The notes: generated by a model from the letters alone, not told the origin. DNA of 64,000 bases from Chloroflexi bacterium UBA6077 (GCA_002436065.1 DIXP01000092.1:149190-213189), one strand, 5' to 3'. Numbered from the stretch's first letter, positions 50,044 through 59,457 are shown. Translations and numbers: made by a program.

Positions 50044-52266
50044 TTGCCGAACAGTCCTTGGAAGACCCTTCGGGTCAAGATCATAGCCTGGTCGTTCATT
50101 CCAACTGCCATCATCCTGCTCGCCGTGGCCCTGGTTGCCTTCGATGCCTATCGACGGGTGGCGGAAGACCAGGTGATCGGCCGGAATCGAGAGTTGACCC
50201 GCCTCTCGGCCGGCCAACTGGCCTACGACCTGACTGAGTACAGTGACCTCCTGGTGGCGCTGGCCCGAACGGCGGATATCCATGGCAGTGACCCTGCCAC
50301 ACAGCGCGATGCCCTCAACCGGGCGCGGAATCGACTGGTGGTGTTTGATGCAGGGGTGGTGGTTCTGGACAACCACGGGATGGTGGTGGCGGCGGAGCCC
50401 AGTCGGCAGGAGATCGTTGGCCAATATTGGGCAGAGCGTGGCTACTTCCGCCAGCTGCTGCGTACCACCGGTCCCGTCTTCTCCGACGTGGTGGCCGATG
50501 GGCCTAGGGGTGCGGATGTCGTCGTCGTCGCGGTGCCCATCACCGGCAACCTCGGGGAGTTCAGGGGCGCGATCCTGGGTATGTTCCGCGTGGGAGCAAC
50601 CAGCGTGAGTGCTCTCTACGGTGGCATAGTCAAGCTCCGCATAGGGGAGAACAGCACCATCTCCCTCGTGGATTCCAACCGACGAGTGGTCTTCCACTCC
50701 GATGCGGAACGGATCGGGGAGGAACTCCCGGCGCAGGGTATCGCCCAGGAACTGCTGGACCGGAAGGTGGGGGAGTATCGCTTCGAGGACGTGGATCGCG
50801 ATGAAGTGGTCGCCAGCTTTTCGCCGGTTCGGGGCACTCCCTGGGTCTTGCTCACCGAGGAGAGCTGGGCCTCCATGATGAAGAGCAGCGAGGGTCACCG
50901 ACAGTTCCTGATGCTGCTGTTGGTTCTGGGGGTGGTATTGCCGGCGCTGGTCGTCACCGTCGGCGTATCGAAGATCACCGACCCCATCGCCAGGCTGATT
51001 GAGGGGGCCAAGGAGGTGGCGGGGGGGCGCTTCGGCCAGACTATAACCGTTACCACAGGAGATGAGCTGGAGGAGCTTGCCAAGCAGTTCAACCTGATGT
51101 CGGCACAACTCCAGGAGTCCTACTCTGATCTGGAGCGCAAGGTGGAGTATCGAACCCGTGAGTTGGCGGCGCTCAACGCCATCGCGGCGGCGGTTAGCCG
51201 CTCGCTGGAGCTGGATGAGGTGCTCAACGAGGCGCTGGAGAAGACGACGCAGACCATGGGCATGCAGGCAGCGGGGATATATCTGCTGGACGAGGGCGAT
51301 GGTTTCTTGCACCTGGTCGCTCACAAAGGCTTCGAGAGCCAGTTCGCGGCCGGTATGGACAGGATGGCGGTGGGCGAGGGCTTCTCAGGGTGGGTCGTGG
51401 CGACGGGGCAGCCGCTCGTTGTGAAGGACGTAGCCGCCGATCCGCGGCTCACCCGGTCTGTCAACAGTCGGCAGGGACTCGGATCGCTTGTCAGCGTCCC
51501 GTTGGAGTCCAAGGGAGAGATGTTGGGCGCACTTTGTGTGGCCACACCTTCCCTCCGGGAGTTCGGGAAACAGGATGTCCAGCTGCTCATCTCCATCGCC
51601 CATCAGGTCGCGGTGGCCATCGAGAACGCTCGGCTGTACCAGCAGGCGCAGCAGCTGGCCGTGATGGAGGAGCGCAACCGGTTGGCCCGGGACCTCCATG
51701 ACTCCGTGACGCAGGCTGTCTACAGCGTTACCCTATATGCCGAAGCTGCGACACGGCTGCTCTCCGCTGGGCAGGTGGAGATGGCCACCGAGCATCTGCG
51801 GGAGTTGCGGGCCACGTCCCAACAGGCGCTGAAGGAGATGCGATCGCTCATCTACGAGCTTAGGCCGCCCGTGTTGGAGAAGGAGGGGCTGGTGGCCGCC
51901 CTCCACGCGCGCCTGGATGCCGTGGAGGGTCGTGCAGGTGTGAAGACCCAGTTTCTGGTGGAGGGTGATGGGACCCTGCCTGCCGGGGTGGAGAGGGAGC
52001 TGTACCATATCGCCCAGGAGGCACTGAACAACGCTCTCAAACATGCCGAAGCCGGAAGCATCAAGCTTCGCCTGCGGATTGACGATCGGGCTGCTATGAT
52101 GGAGATTGAGGACGATGGCAAGGGGTTCGACCAGGCCGCGGCCGAGGAGTGCGGCGGCATGGGGCTGCGGGGGATGAGGGAACGGGTTGCCAGCTTGGGA
52201 GGCATTTTGACGGTAGAGAGCCGGCTGGGAGAGGGAACGAGGCTCAGGGTGGAGGTGCATCAATGA
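50044..52266 (+). CDS. NarX/LiaS-type sensor histidine kinase with Cache and GAF domains
   Basis: 740 residues from a TTG preceded by GGAGG 9 bases away. Membrane helix (about 12-34), outside Cache-type sensor (about 35-285), second helix (about 290-312), HAMP (SKITDPIARLIEGAKEVAGG), coiled coil, GAF domain (about 370-525), then a HisKA_3 box with the phosphorylated His in RLARDLHDSVTQAVYS and an HATPase (EEALNNALKHA, GKGFD, GGMGLRGMRERV). Overlaps the regulator gene by 4 bases. Signal unknown. Confidence 0.93.
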   Translation: MPNSPWKTLRVKIIAWSFIPTAIILLAVALVAFDAYRRVAEDQVIGRNRELTRLSAGQLAYDLTEYSDLLVALARTADIHGSDPATQRDALNRARNRLVVFDAGVVVLDNHGMVVAAEPSRQEIVGQYWAERGYFRQLLRTTGPVFSDVVADGPRGADVVVVAVPITGNLGEFRGAILGMFRVGATSVSALYGGIVKLRIGENSTISLVDSNRRVVFHSDAERIGEELPAQGIAQELLDRKVGEYRFEDVDRDEVVASFSPVRGTPWVLLTEESWASMMKSSEGHRQFLMLLLVLGVVLPALVVTVGVSKITDPIARLIEGAKEVAGGRFGQTITVTTGDELEELAKQFNLMSAQLQESYSDLERKVEYRTRELAALNAIAAAVSRSLELDEVLNEALEKTTQTMGMQAAGIYLLDEGDGFLHLVAHKGFESQFAAGMDRMAVGEGFSGWVVATGQPLVVKDVAADPRLTRSVNSRQGLGSLVSVPLESKGEMLGALCVATPSLREFGKQDVQLLISIAHQVAVAIENARLYQQAQQLAVMEERNRLARDLHDSVTQAVYSVTLYAEAATRLLSAGQVEMATEHLRELRATSQQALKEMRSLIYELRPPVLEKEGLVAALHARLDAVEGRAGVKTQFLVEGDGTLPAGVERELYHIAQEALNNALKHAEAGSIKLRLRIDDRAAMMEIEDDGKGFDQAAAEECGGMGLRGMRERVASLGGILTVESRLGEGTRLRVEVHQ

Positions 52267-52934
52267 TAGAAAAGAAGATCCGGGTGCTGATTGCCGACGA
52301 CCACTCCATCGTCAGGAAGGGGATCAAGGCCCTGCTGGCGACGGAACTGGACATCGAGGTGGTGGGCGAGGCTGGGGATGGCCGGGAGGCCGTGGCCGAG
52401 GCGGAGAGGCTCCAGCCCGACGTCATCCTGATGGACATGGTCATGCCCCACATGGATGGCATCGAGGCTATTCGCCGCATCACGGCCAAACGGCCCGACG
52501 CGCGCATCATGGTGCTGACCAGCTTTGCCACCGATGAGAAGGTGCTGCCTGCCATCAAGGCCGGCGCCCTGGGCTATCTGCTGAAAGACTCCGGCCCGGA
52601 GGAGTTGATCCAGGCGATCCACCAGGTGTATTTGGGGCAATCCTCGCTCCATCCCAGCATAGCTCGCAAGCTGCTGCAGGAGCTATCTCGTCCCACCGCT
52701 CGTGCTGCCACCGCGGAGCCGCTGACGGACCGAGAGCTGGGGGTGCTGAAGCTGGTGGCCAGGGGGATGAGCAATCGCCAAATCGCCGACGAGATGGTGA
52801 TCAGCGAGGCGACTGTGCGCACCCACGTCAGCAATATTCTCGGCAAGCTGCACCTGGCTAGCCGCACCGAGGCTGCCCTCTACGCCCTCCGCGAGGGCAT
52901 AGCCAGTCTAGAGGATGGTGGAAGCGCCAAGTAG
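52263..52934 (+). CDS. NarL/LuxR-type response regulator
   Basis: 223 residues. Receiver domain with ADDHSIVRKGIKALL, phosphoacceptor Asp in VILMDMVMPHMDG and Lys in LLKDSG, then a LuxR helix-turn-helix (about 150-210, LTDRELGVLKLVARGMSNRQIADEM, ATVRTHVSNILGKLHL). Translationally coupled to the kinase. Targets not evident. Confidence 0.94.
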   Translation: MIEKKIRVLIADDHSIVRKGIKALLATELDIEVVGEAGDGREAVAEAERLQPDVILMDMVMPHMDGIEAIRRITAKRPDARIMVLTSFATDEKVLPAIKAGALGYLLKDSGPEELIQAIHQVYLGQSSLHPSIARKLLQELSRPTARAATAEPLTDRELGVLKLVARGMSNRQIADEMVISEATVRTHVSNILGKLHLASRTEAALYALREGIASLEDGGSAK

Positions 52935-52984
52935 CCCTGTAGAGCTCCCTTCAAGGTTGTCGGGTCGTTCCGGAAGGAGAAGAG

Positions 52985-53215
52985 ATGGCACAAAGAATCG
53001 CCCCTCGCGTTGTCGTGGATCCTGCTATCCGCTTCGGAAAACCGGTCATAGAGGGCACTCGTGTTCCCGTAGAGTTGGTCATAGGGAAGCTGGCAGGAGG
53101 CATGGCGGCTCAGGAAGTCGCCGACGAGTACGGGATTACGATGGAGGATGTGCTGGCTGCCCTAAGCTATGCCGCGAGTATCCTTGCAGCAGAAGAAGTC
53201 CGGGGTGTCGCCTAG
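52985..53215 (+). CDS. DUF433 protein, probable antitoxin
   Basis: 76 residues with the family pattern RVVVDPAIRFGKPVIEGTRVPVELVIGKLAGG and a helix-turn-helix (AAQEVADEYGITMEDVLAALSYA), both shortened. DUF433 proteins are VapB-like antitoxins usually paired with DUF5615. AAGGAGAAGAG precedes the ATG. The stop is immediately followed by the GTG of the partner. Confidence 0.88.
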   Translation: MAQRIAPRVVVDPAIRFGKPVIEGTRVPVELVIGKLAGGMAAQEVADEYGITMEDVLAALSYAASILAAEEVRGVA

Positions 53216-53584
53216 GTGTGGAGGTTCTTGGTCGACGAGGATATGCCCCGTTCTACTGCTCGCACACTTCGCGAAGTAGGTCATGAGGCTCATGACGTTC
53301 GTGATGTTGGCCTCCGAGGGCGTCCCGACATGGAGGTCTTCGAGCGCGCCCGAGCACTGAATGCAATTCTGGTCACGGCGGATAAGGGCTTCTCCAATGT
53401 GCTCAACTATCCTCTTGGCAGCCATGCGGGGATAATCGTCCTTCGTGTTCCAAATGAGTTGCCCACGCAGGAAGTAAACAGACAACTTCTTCGTGCCTTG
53501 GCCGACCTGAAAGATGAGAACCTCACCGGACTGCTGGTGATTATCGATGCGGGACGATTGCGACTACGCAGGCCAACCTCTTGA
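53216..53584 (+). CDS. DUF5615 PIN-like protein, probable toxin
   Basis: 122 residues from a GTG. FLVDEDMPRSTARTLREVGHEAHDVRDVGLRG and ILVTADKGFSNV (shortened) carry the acidic residues of a PIN-like nuclease fold. Encoded directly after DUF433 with no spacer. Predicted RNase toxin; no direct proof in the sequence. Confidence 0.86.
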   Translation: MWRFLVDEDMPRSTARTLREVGHEAHDVRDVGLRGRPDMEVFERARALNAILVTADKGFSNVLNYPLGSHAGIIVLRVPNELPTQEVNRQLLRALADLKDENLTGLLVIIDAGRLRLRRPTS

Positions 53585-53690
53585 ATCGTTGGATCAAACC
53601 GAGGAAGAGGAGAAATGGCGTCGCGTCCTGTCGATGCTGTGGCGCTATCAGGATCAGCTTACCGACGCCTTAGAACGCCACAACGACTAA
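53547..53690 (+). CDS. Possible 47-residue protein overlapping the DUF5615 end
   Basis: An ATG at 53547 opens a frame in another phase: MRDDCDYAGQPLESL, then an acidic stretch (QTEEEEKWRRVL) and an amphipathic helix to ERHND. Composition is that of a folded helical protein rather than random frame. No good ribosome site. It could be a third member of the toxin cassette or the remnant of one. Bases 53691-53910 after it hold a hairpin only. Confidence 0.35.
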   Translation: MRDDCDYAGQPLESLDQTEEEEKWRRVLSMLWRYQDQLTDALERHND

Positions 53691-53844
53691 CTTGTAGAGG
53701 CGTGCTGTAGCGGCTTGACTTAAGGGCTGTGCTCGAGTTCGCGGTCTTCGCGTACAACATTTCGCGTAGACGCCAGTACGCTGGAAGTGGGAGAACCAAG
53801 CCCGGTAGCCGGTCCTTTCTTCGTACAGCGTATCCTCCCAGGCG

Positions 53845-53883
53845 CTGGGGCGTGACGAGAGCGAGCACAGCGTCACGCCCCAG
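53845..53883. terminator. Hairpin before the FAD oxidoreductase 3' end
   Basis: CTGGGGCGTGACG (53845-53857) and CGTCACGCCCCAG (53871-53883) form a 13-bp perfect stem with a 13-base loop. It sits between convergent genes and could end transcripts from either side. No long T-run. Confidence 0.5.
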
Positions 53884-53910
53884 AACTGACAAGGGCTTCT
53901 TGATACCTAC

Positions 53911-55239
53911 CTAGTCGCTGTCTTCTCGGGTCGCCAGCTCTGCTAGGGTCGCGCTGCTCGGCGGCTCCTTCTTCGCTCGGTCCTCTGGCGCAGCCAGAGT
54001 GCTAATGTAGACCCCAGCCTCGTGGAGCGTCCGCTGGAGTACTGCCAAGTCCACCGCTCTTGGGGGTATACTCTCCTTCACGGCCAGCCACGCCGCAGTT
54101 CCGACGGCCTGGCCAGTGACCAGAGAAGGCGGGACCAGCCTGGAGGCTTCGTGGACCTGTGGGTCGACGTCGATCGGACGCCCCGCAACCAATAGCCCCT
54201 CGACCCCTCGGGGCACGAGGCAGCGGTAGGGGATGTCGCAGGTGATCTCCACCAGGGTGTTGTCGCACATGCGGCCGATGGTGTCGTTGAAGGTTGCCCT
54301 CGACCGCATGTCCTTCATGGTCAGGGTGTAGCCTCCAACAATGCGCCGGCTGTCGCGGGTGCCGATCTGGCATGCTGTGTCTACCAGGAAGCACCCTTCG
54401 AATCCCGGCACCTTCTCGCGGAAGAATCGCAGGCTCCCGAAGATGTTCTTCCGGAGTTCAATCTCCGCCCTGGTCAGGTCGTCCACGCTAACAGCGTTGT
54501 ACCCAATCGGTCCCCAGTAGTTCATCCACGCTAGATCGTTGTGGCACCGGGGATTAGGCCACACAGGCATCCGGTTCTCCCACCGCTCCTTGAGTTCCCT
54601 TGCAAGCGTCGCGAACAGTTCCGGCTGGTCGCTGCGAAAGGCCTGGTATCGGTCGAAGTTCACGCCTCCCAGACGGTAGGGCAGCGAGAGGCCCTTGCTG
54701 CCCGTGACGAACTCGCCGTTGGACCATGCCACCAAGTCGGCGTCGCCCGTTCCATCGACCACCATCTGCGCCAGCAGGGCATGTCTACCCGACTTGCTCT
54801 CGATGATCGCTCCCTGGACGCGACCGTCGCGGATGATGGCGGAGGCGGCCCAGGCATGGAAGATCAGGTCGACGCCCGCTTCCAGCGCCATCTCCAGGGC
54901 GTGCTGCTTCAACAGTTCGGGGTCGGCCATAGCGCCCTGCTTCGTCTCGGTGATATCGCGGTAGCTGGTGCCGCCGTCTCTCTCCACCCTCTGGACCCAC
55001 TCTAGGGCGATGCCCCCGTACACCCTGGAGCCGCCGGGGCAATACCCTGGAAGCCAGAACACCAGGCCTCCCGTGGCGAGACCGCCCAGATGGTTGTACC
55101 GCTCCAACAGGGTCACTTTCGCCCCAAGGCGGGCTGCCGCTACGGCCGCGCTGAAGCCCGCGGGCCCCCCGCCAACCACCAGGATATCGGCTTCCCGGAG
55201 GACCGGCGTCTCACGGGCAGCTTCAAGCACAGTATTCAT
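53911..55239 (-). CDS. FAD-dependent oxidoreductase (FAD_oxidored family)
   Basis: 442 residues. N-terminal dinucleotide motif ADILVVGGGPAGFSAAVAAARLGA with downstream LLERYNHLGG, and C-terminal PRGVEGLLVAGRPID, where FAD contacts recur. CxxxC-type sequences are absent. Substrate unknown. It lies 14 bases downstream of a TctC-type binding protein gene on the same strand, so the pair probably takes up and oxidises or reduces an organic acid. Confidence 0.85.
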   Translation of the reverse strand: MNTVLEAARETPVLREADILVVGGGPAGFSAAVAAARLGAKVTLLERYNHLGGLATGGLVFWLPGYCPGGSRVYGGIALEWVQRVERDGGTSYRDITETKQGAMADPELLKQHALEMALEAGVDLIFHAWAASAIIRDGRVQGAIIESKSGRHALLAQMVVDGTGDADLVAWSNGEFVTGSKGLSLPYRLGGVNFDRYQAFRSDQPELFATLARELKERWENRMPVWPNPRCHNDLAWMNYWGPIGYNAVSVDDLTRAEIELRKNIFGSLRFFREKVPGFEGCFLVDTACQIGTRDSRRIVGGYTLTMKDMRSRATFNDTIGRMCDNTLVEITCDIPYRCLVPRGVEGLLVAGRPIDVDPQVHEASRLVPPSLVTGQAVGTAAWLAVKESIPPRAVDLAVLQRTLHEAGVYISTLAAPEDRAKKEPPSSATLAELATREDSD

Positions 55240-55253
55240 CGGATTCTCCTGGC

Positions 55254-56390
55254 CTACTTCTTCTCGGAGGCACGGAACTCAGCGATCACAGGCTTCATTT
55301 CCGCCTCGACTTGGTCCCAGTAGGTGGCGAACTGCTCGGGATTCATGTACCTGGGGGTGAGGAACAGTTCATCCATCTTCTTGACGTGCTCCTCGCTCTG
55401 CATCGCCTGCTGAATCGCCCTGGCCAGGATGTCCACCACGTCCTTGGGTGTCCCTGCCGCCACGGCGACGCCTCGTGAGGATGCGTTGTACACTCTGATG
55501 CCCTGGGACTCCAGGGTTGGCACCCCTGGCAGGAACTTGTTTTCCTGAGGGTCCATAATAGCTAGGACTCGGATTGATCCGGCCTTCACATGGGCGGGAA
55601 ACTCGCTGACGTTGCCAAAGTCCACGTCCACGTGTCCCCCCAGTAGGGAGGTGACGGCAACGGCCGCGCTGTCGAATTGGACCATGGACATCTGAGTGCC
55701 CGCAGCCTTCTGGAACTTCAGAAACCCTTGGTGATCGTCGCCGAGGATCCCAGCGATAGCGGCCTTTATAGTGTTTGGCTTTGCCTTGGCCGCATCCACC
55801 AGATCCTTTACCGTCCTGTAGGGGCTGTCAGCCTTCACTGCAATGACAGCAGGGTCGATCACGTGGAGCGCCAGGGGAACGAGGCTCTTGCGGTCGAAAG
55901 CGGCCTTCCGCTCTTCGTCCAGGTAGGCGGAGATCGTAGACTCCAGGGCGGCCGCGCCCAGGGTGTAGCCGTCAGGTTTGGCCAGGGCAACCTCCGTCAT
56001 CCCCACCTGCCCGCCGGCGCCTGCCTTGTTCACCACTTGTACAGGTACTCCCAACCCCTTCTCGAGGATCGGGGATAGGATCCTGGTGCCCACATCGTTG
56101 GGCCCACCAGCGCCCCAGGGTACGATGAAGGTGATCGAGCGGCCCTTGGTCGGGAACTCGGTGGTCTTGGGCACGGCCGTGGGTGCCGGAGTGGGTTCAG
56201 TAGGCTTGGTTGCGGCTGGCGTAGTTGCGGCTGGCTTGGTTGGCTCCGCCGCCTTCGCTGGTTCAGCAGCCTTGGTTGGGGCTGCCGGAGCCTTGGTGGG
56301 GGTTGGCGCCGGTGCAGGACTGGAGCATCCAAGGGCGAGCAGGGCTACTAACACAACCGAGATGGTGCTGGCCACGAGTCTTCTGGACAC
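55254..56390 (-). CDS. Bug/TctC-family binding lipoprotein
   Basis: About 378 residues. Signal peptide with lipobox LALGC near residue 21, then a Pro/Ala/Thr-rich linker (about 25-75) and the Bug domain (GRSITFIVPWGAGGPNDVGTRI shortened, NKAGAGGQVGMTEVA, KPDGYTLG). Captures carboxylates outside the cell. No TctA or TctB membrane partner is in the window. GTG start at 56390 with GGAGGGAG just upstream. Confidence 0.9.
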   Translation of the reverse strand: MSRRLVASTISVVLVALLALGCSSPAPAPTPTKAPAAPTKAAEPAKAAEPTKPAATTPAATKPTEPTPAPTAVPKTTEFPTKGRSITFIVPWGAGGPNDVGTRILSPILEKGLGVPVQVVNKAGAGGQVGMTEVALAKPDGYTLGAAALESTISAYLDEERKAAFDRKSLVPLALHVIDPAVIAVKADSPYRTVKDLVDAAKAKPNTIKAAIAGILGDDHQGFLKFQKAAGTQMSMVQFDSAAVAVTSLLGGHVDVDFGNVSEFPAHVKAGSIRVLAIMDPQENKFLPGVPTLESQGIRVYNASSRGVAVAAGTPKDVVDILARAIQQAMQSEEHVKKMDELFLTPRYMNPEQFATYWDQVEAEMKPVIAEFRASEKK

Positions 56391-56545
56391 TTCTCCCTCC
56401 TTGTAGTCGATGCTTCGATACAAGCTGCATGGCGATGGGACTTGGATAGGCTCCACCCGTTGGCTGGAGTCGGGACGATGTAGCCACGAAGCAGACTGTA
56501 CCAACTTGGAATAAAAGGATCGATACCGAGGTCCCATTAGGATCT

Positions 56546-56560
56546 ATAGGAGATGCCTAT
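56546..56560. promoter_or_regulatory. Putative LysR operator before the TctC-type gene
   Basis: ATAGG-AGATG-CCTAT, extended to 8-bp arms (TCTATAGG/CCTATAGA). It lies 156 bases upstream of the binding protein start and 42 bases after the LysR stop. The same ATAGG-N5-CCTAT is found in front of the LysR gene. Confidence 0.55.
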
Positions 56561-56601
56561 AGACTGAATGGGTGTTGGTCTCCGACTTTGCTATGGAGCC
56601 C

Positions 56602-57513
56602 TCAGAGGTCATTGGGCTGGGGATCGGGACCATCGGCTTCCCGATCCCCATGGGCATACAGAATCCGCAGCAGCGCTTTGGCGGCCGTGGACAGGTATCC
56701 GTTGCTGCGCCAGATCACGGCCAACTCCCGCACTGCCCCAGGATCCTTCAGTGCGACGCAATGCCTTTGGTTGGGGACAGCCATCTTGGGCAGTATGGAT
56801 ACTCCCATACCGGCCTCTACCAGGCCGCGGACCACTTCCACCTGGGTGGTCTCCATGACGATGCGAGGCTCGAAACCGGCTCGTCGGCACTGGGCAAGGA
56901 GGACTTCCAGCGAACCATTGCCTGGCTTCATGGTGATGAACCCCTCATGGCGCAACTCGCTCACCGAGATCTTTCGCCGCGAGGCGAGTCGATGGCCGGG
57001 CGGTACCACCGCCATGAGCGGGTCTCGGAGGATGACACGATGGCTGAGACTGGGTCGGCTCAGGGGTAGCCGGATGATGGCTAGATCCAGTTCGCCCAAC
57101 TCCACCTGGCGCTCCAGATGGGCAGAGAGCGACTCCTCTCGGTGGAGTACTTCAACATGGGGAGCCTGAGTTCGGAACTCAGCGAGGGCCTGGGGAAGCC
57201 AGTATGCCCCAACGCTAGGAAGGGCTCCTATGCCCACTCGCCCCCCCTTCAAACCCAGGATCTCCCGTACCTGGGACTTTCCGGATTCCACAGCAGCTAG
57301 AGCCTGGGTGGCATGGGGCAGAAAGGCGTGCCCAGCCGGCGTGAGCATTACCCGCCGGGCCAACCGCTCGAAAAGGGCGGTCCCAAGCTCCTGTTCGAGC
57401 TTGCGGATCTGCTCGCTGAGGGACGGTTGAGTAACATAAAGCTGTTCTGCTGCCCGCGTGAAGCTGCCCTCCCGGGCGACGGTGACGAAATAGCGAAGGC
57501 GATGGAACTCCAT
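56602..57513 (-). CDS. LysR-family transcriptional regulator
   Basis: 303 residues. Winged helix MEFHRLRYFVTVAREGSFTRAAEQLYVTQPSLSEQI (shortened) and effector domain resembling CbbR/CatR types (VGIGALPSVGAYWLP, GNGSLEVLLAQCRRAG). Starts at the ATG at 57513; the longer upstream frame crosses the operator region. Reads leftwards toward the binding protein and oxidoreductase genes and probably controls them. Confidence 0.92.
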   Translation of the reverse strand: MEFHRLRYFVTVAREGSFTRAAEQLYVTQPSLSEQIRKLEQELGTALFERLARRVMLTPAGHAFLPHATQALAAVESGKSQVREILGLKGGRVGIGALPSVGAYWLPQALAEFRTQAPHVEVLHREESLSAHLERQVELGELDLAIIRLPLSRPSLSHRVILRDPLMAVVPPGHRLASRRKISVSELRHEGFITMKPGNGSLEVLLAQCRRAGFEPRIVMETTQVEVVRGLVEAGMGVSILPKMAVPNQRHCVALKDPGAVRELAVIWRSNGYLSTAAKALLRILYAHGDREADGPDPQPNDL

Positions 57514-57548
57514 TGAATGTCCCCAGCAGTTCGGGCGGTTAGCGAACC

Positions 57549-57563
57549 ATAGGCAGTGCCTAT
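57549..57563. promoter_or_regulatory. Putative LysR operator before the LysR gene
   Basis: ATAGG-CAGTG-CCTAT within CATAGGCA-G-TGCCTATG (57548-57564), a 17-bp perfect palindrome 36 bases from the regulator start. It fits the T-N11-A rule of LysR sites and matches the copy at 56546. Confidence 0.6.
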
Positions 57564-57748
57564 GATACATCGCCGACACATGGCCGGGAACTAGGGAGCA
57601 GAGCCTTGTTGACTGCGTGAGTGTTGAAGTGATGAGGCAGGGGGGCATCGACATCGCCTTTTCCTTCTGATCGGCACTTCCCCGCGCAGGGCTTCCTGTC
57701 CTATACATAGCTCCTCCAGTTGGTGTCCAATTCGGATACACTTCCCGC

Positions 57749-58099
57749 GTGGTCTTCCATACAACAAAAGTAGTAGGGGTGGAGCTTGTGGCCGGTCCTT
57801 TCTGCGTACTCCGAATCCTCTCCGTGGTTGATGGTGTCTTCGTCGTCTCCGGCTATGCTTTCCCATGTGATGGTGCGCACCGAGCGTTACCGGTGGGTGC
57901 TGTGATCGTCCCTGCGGTGAACCTACTGGCGGTAGTTCTCATCAGCGATATGAGGAGGCTGGGTCCGATGAAAGCGTACAGAGAGATCGGTGGCGAAAGT
58001 TGGGTCCAAAGGCGGATCGAGTGGTCCGTGGGGATACCCTTCTCCTTGATGCTGCTGGTGCTGCTACTCTCCCCGCTTCTGTACGACCTCTGCCAGTAG
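57749..58099 (+). CDS. Hypothetical small membrane protein
   Basis: 116 residues as read, with hydrophobic helices near 25-40, 48-66 and 95-113 (VGIPFSLMLLVLLLSPLLY). I do not recognise a family and the start is uncertain. GC and codon use resemble its neighbours. It may be non-coding. Confidence 0.35.
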   Translation: MVFHTTKVVGVELVAGPFCVLRILSVVDGVFVVSGYAFPCDGAHRALPVGAVIVPAVNLLAVVLISDMRRLGPMKAYREIGGESWVQRRIEWSVGIPFSLMLLVLLLSPLLYDLCQ

Positions 58100-58150
58100 C
58101 CGATCGTCGGGTCGAGGGGTCCAGAGTCGCACAACTCAGAGGAGAGTGGA

Positions 58151-58636
58151 ATGGGGATTCGATTTCAATCGGCGGTGTTCTTTGTCCAGGACATCGATGC
58201 CTCGCGTCGATTCTATGAGGGCCTCTTGGAGCAGAAGGTCCTGATGGACCATGGCCCTAACGTGGGCTTCGAGGGTGGATTCGCCCTGTGGCAGGTGGAC
58301 CACGCGCTCCAGATTGTGTTCGGCGAGACATCGATGGGCAACGAGCCTTTGGGCCGGAAGAACCTCGAGATCTACTTCGAGTCCGACGACCTGGATGCTG
58401 TCTGGAATCGTCTGGTCGAAGAGGGGTTGGGAGTCGCCCACCCGATGGTGGAACAGCCGTGGGGCCAGAGGGTGTTTCGCGTCTTCGATCCCGACGGCCA
58501 CCTTGTGGAGGTGGGGGAGCCGATGCCGGCCGTCATCCACCGCTACGCCGAGCAGGGAATGGCAGCCGATGTGATCGCTGCCCGGACCTCGATGCCGCTG
58601 GAGATCGTCCAGTCTATCCTGGGACAGACGCTTTAG
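58151..58636 (+). CDS. Glyoxalase/VOC-family protein
   Basis: 161 residues. One VOC module: FFVQDIDASRRFYEGLLEQKV, VFRVFDPDGHLVEVGEP carry the usual beta-alpha-beta-beta-beta pattern and the terminal Glu metal ligand; a His in QVDHALQIVFGE may be another. A C-terminal helix (ADVIAARTSMPLEIVQSIL) is extra. Could be a metal-dependent isomerase, dioxygenase or a resistance protein; substrate not known. GAGGAGAG precedes the ATG. Confidence 0.8.
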   Translation: MGIRFQSAVFFVQDIDASRRFYEGLLEQKVLMDHGPNVGFEGGFALWQVDHALQIVFGETSMGNEPLGRKNLEIYFESDDLDAVWNRLVEEGLGVAHPMVEQPWGQRVFRVFDPDGHLVEVGEPMPAVIHRYAEQGMAADVIAARTSMPLEIVQSILGQTL

Positions 58637-58696
58637 CTCAGGGACCTGAATGGGTGGAAGCCTCATGCTGGCCAACGCTGCCCAAAGGGAAGAGGG

Positions 58697-59315
58697 ATGA
58701 CCAGAAGGACCATATTGACGCTAGCTGCCCTGGCCGGAGTAGCCCTCCTGGCCATTGCACTTCTTCGGCTCGATTTCCATGCCTCGCGCAGCGACACTCG
58801 CGCTAATGCGAGTACGAGCAGCTTTTCCATGGGTGAGCCGCGTGGCGCGGTGAGGGGGGGCTGGAGGCCAGTTGAGTCTCGCGGTACCGGGGGAGGACCC
58901 CTTTGCGCAGGCACTTCGCAGCGAACTGCCGGCCACCTTGAGGGCAGAAGGGGTCTTCCGAGGCGTTGAGGTTGTCGAATCGGTGCTATCCGTGGCGAGC
59001 GGGCCGGCGCTGTTGGTGGAGGTGCCCCATCGGGATATCCTGTGGACACCGCTTCACGCCAGGGGAAAGATAACAGTGAAGGTGGTCTACGCCTCCAATG
59101 GCGATCTGTCGTGGCGTGACGAGGCGACGGTCCACATGGATAACCGCGATGGTTCGGTTCTCCGGGCTCGGGGTGAGTTGCAGATGGAGGACGTCACCAG
59201 TGGGGTGGTGTCCCAACTGCACTACTATGGCCACCTTGGATCGCTAGTCGCGGCCGAAGTCGCGAAATCCCTTCATGGGAGCGTGAAAGACCCCGTTAGC
59301 CCTCCACAAAGGTGA
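58697..59315 (+). pseudogene. Exported protein split by a frameshift at a G7 run
   Basis: The first frame (58697 on) gives an export signal or anchor MTRRTILTLAALAGVALLAIALL. The second (productive from about 58866 to 59315) gives a hydrophilic domain LAVPGEDPFAQALRSELPATLR. They are joined if one G of the seven at 58854-58860 is removed. Each half alone makes little sense, so this is one gene of about 200 residues with a -1/+2 shift, either real or a sequencing error in a homopolymer. The domain is not recognised. Confidence 0.6.
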
Positions 59316-59457
59316 TCCCAATAGGCGGTGGGGCCGTCTTGTCGGGAGTGCGGGCCGCTGGCCTGATTGTCCTCTCAAGGAATGGGCTCGTGACGCGAGT
59401 GGGTGCAGCATCACGTTCTTCCGCCCAGCCCCGTCCCCTGTCATTGAAAGCAGGCTG

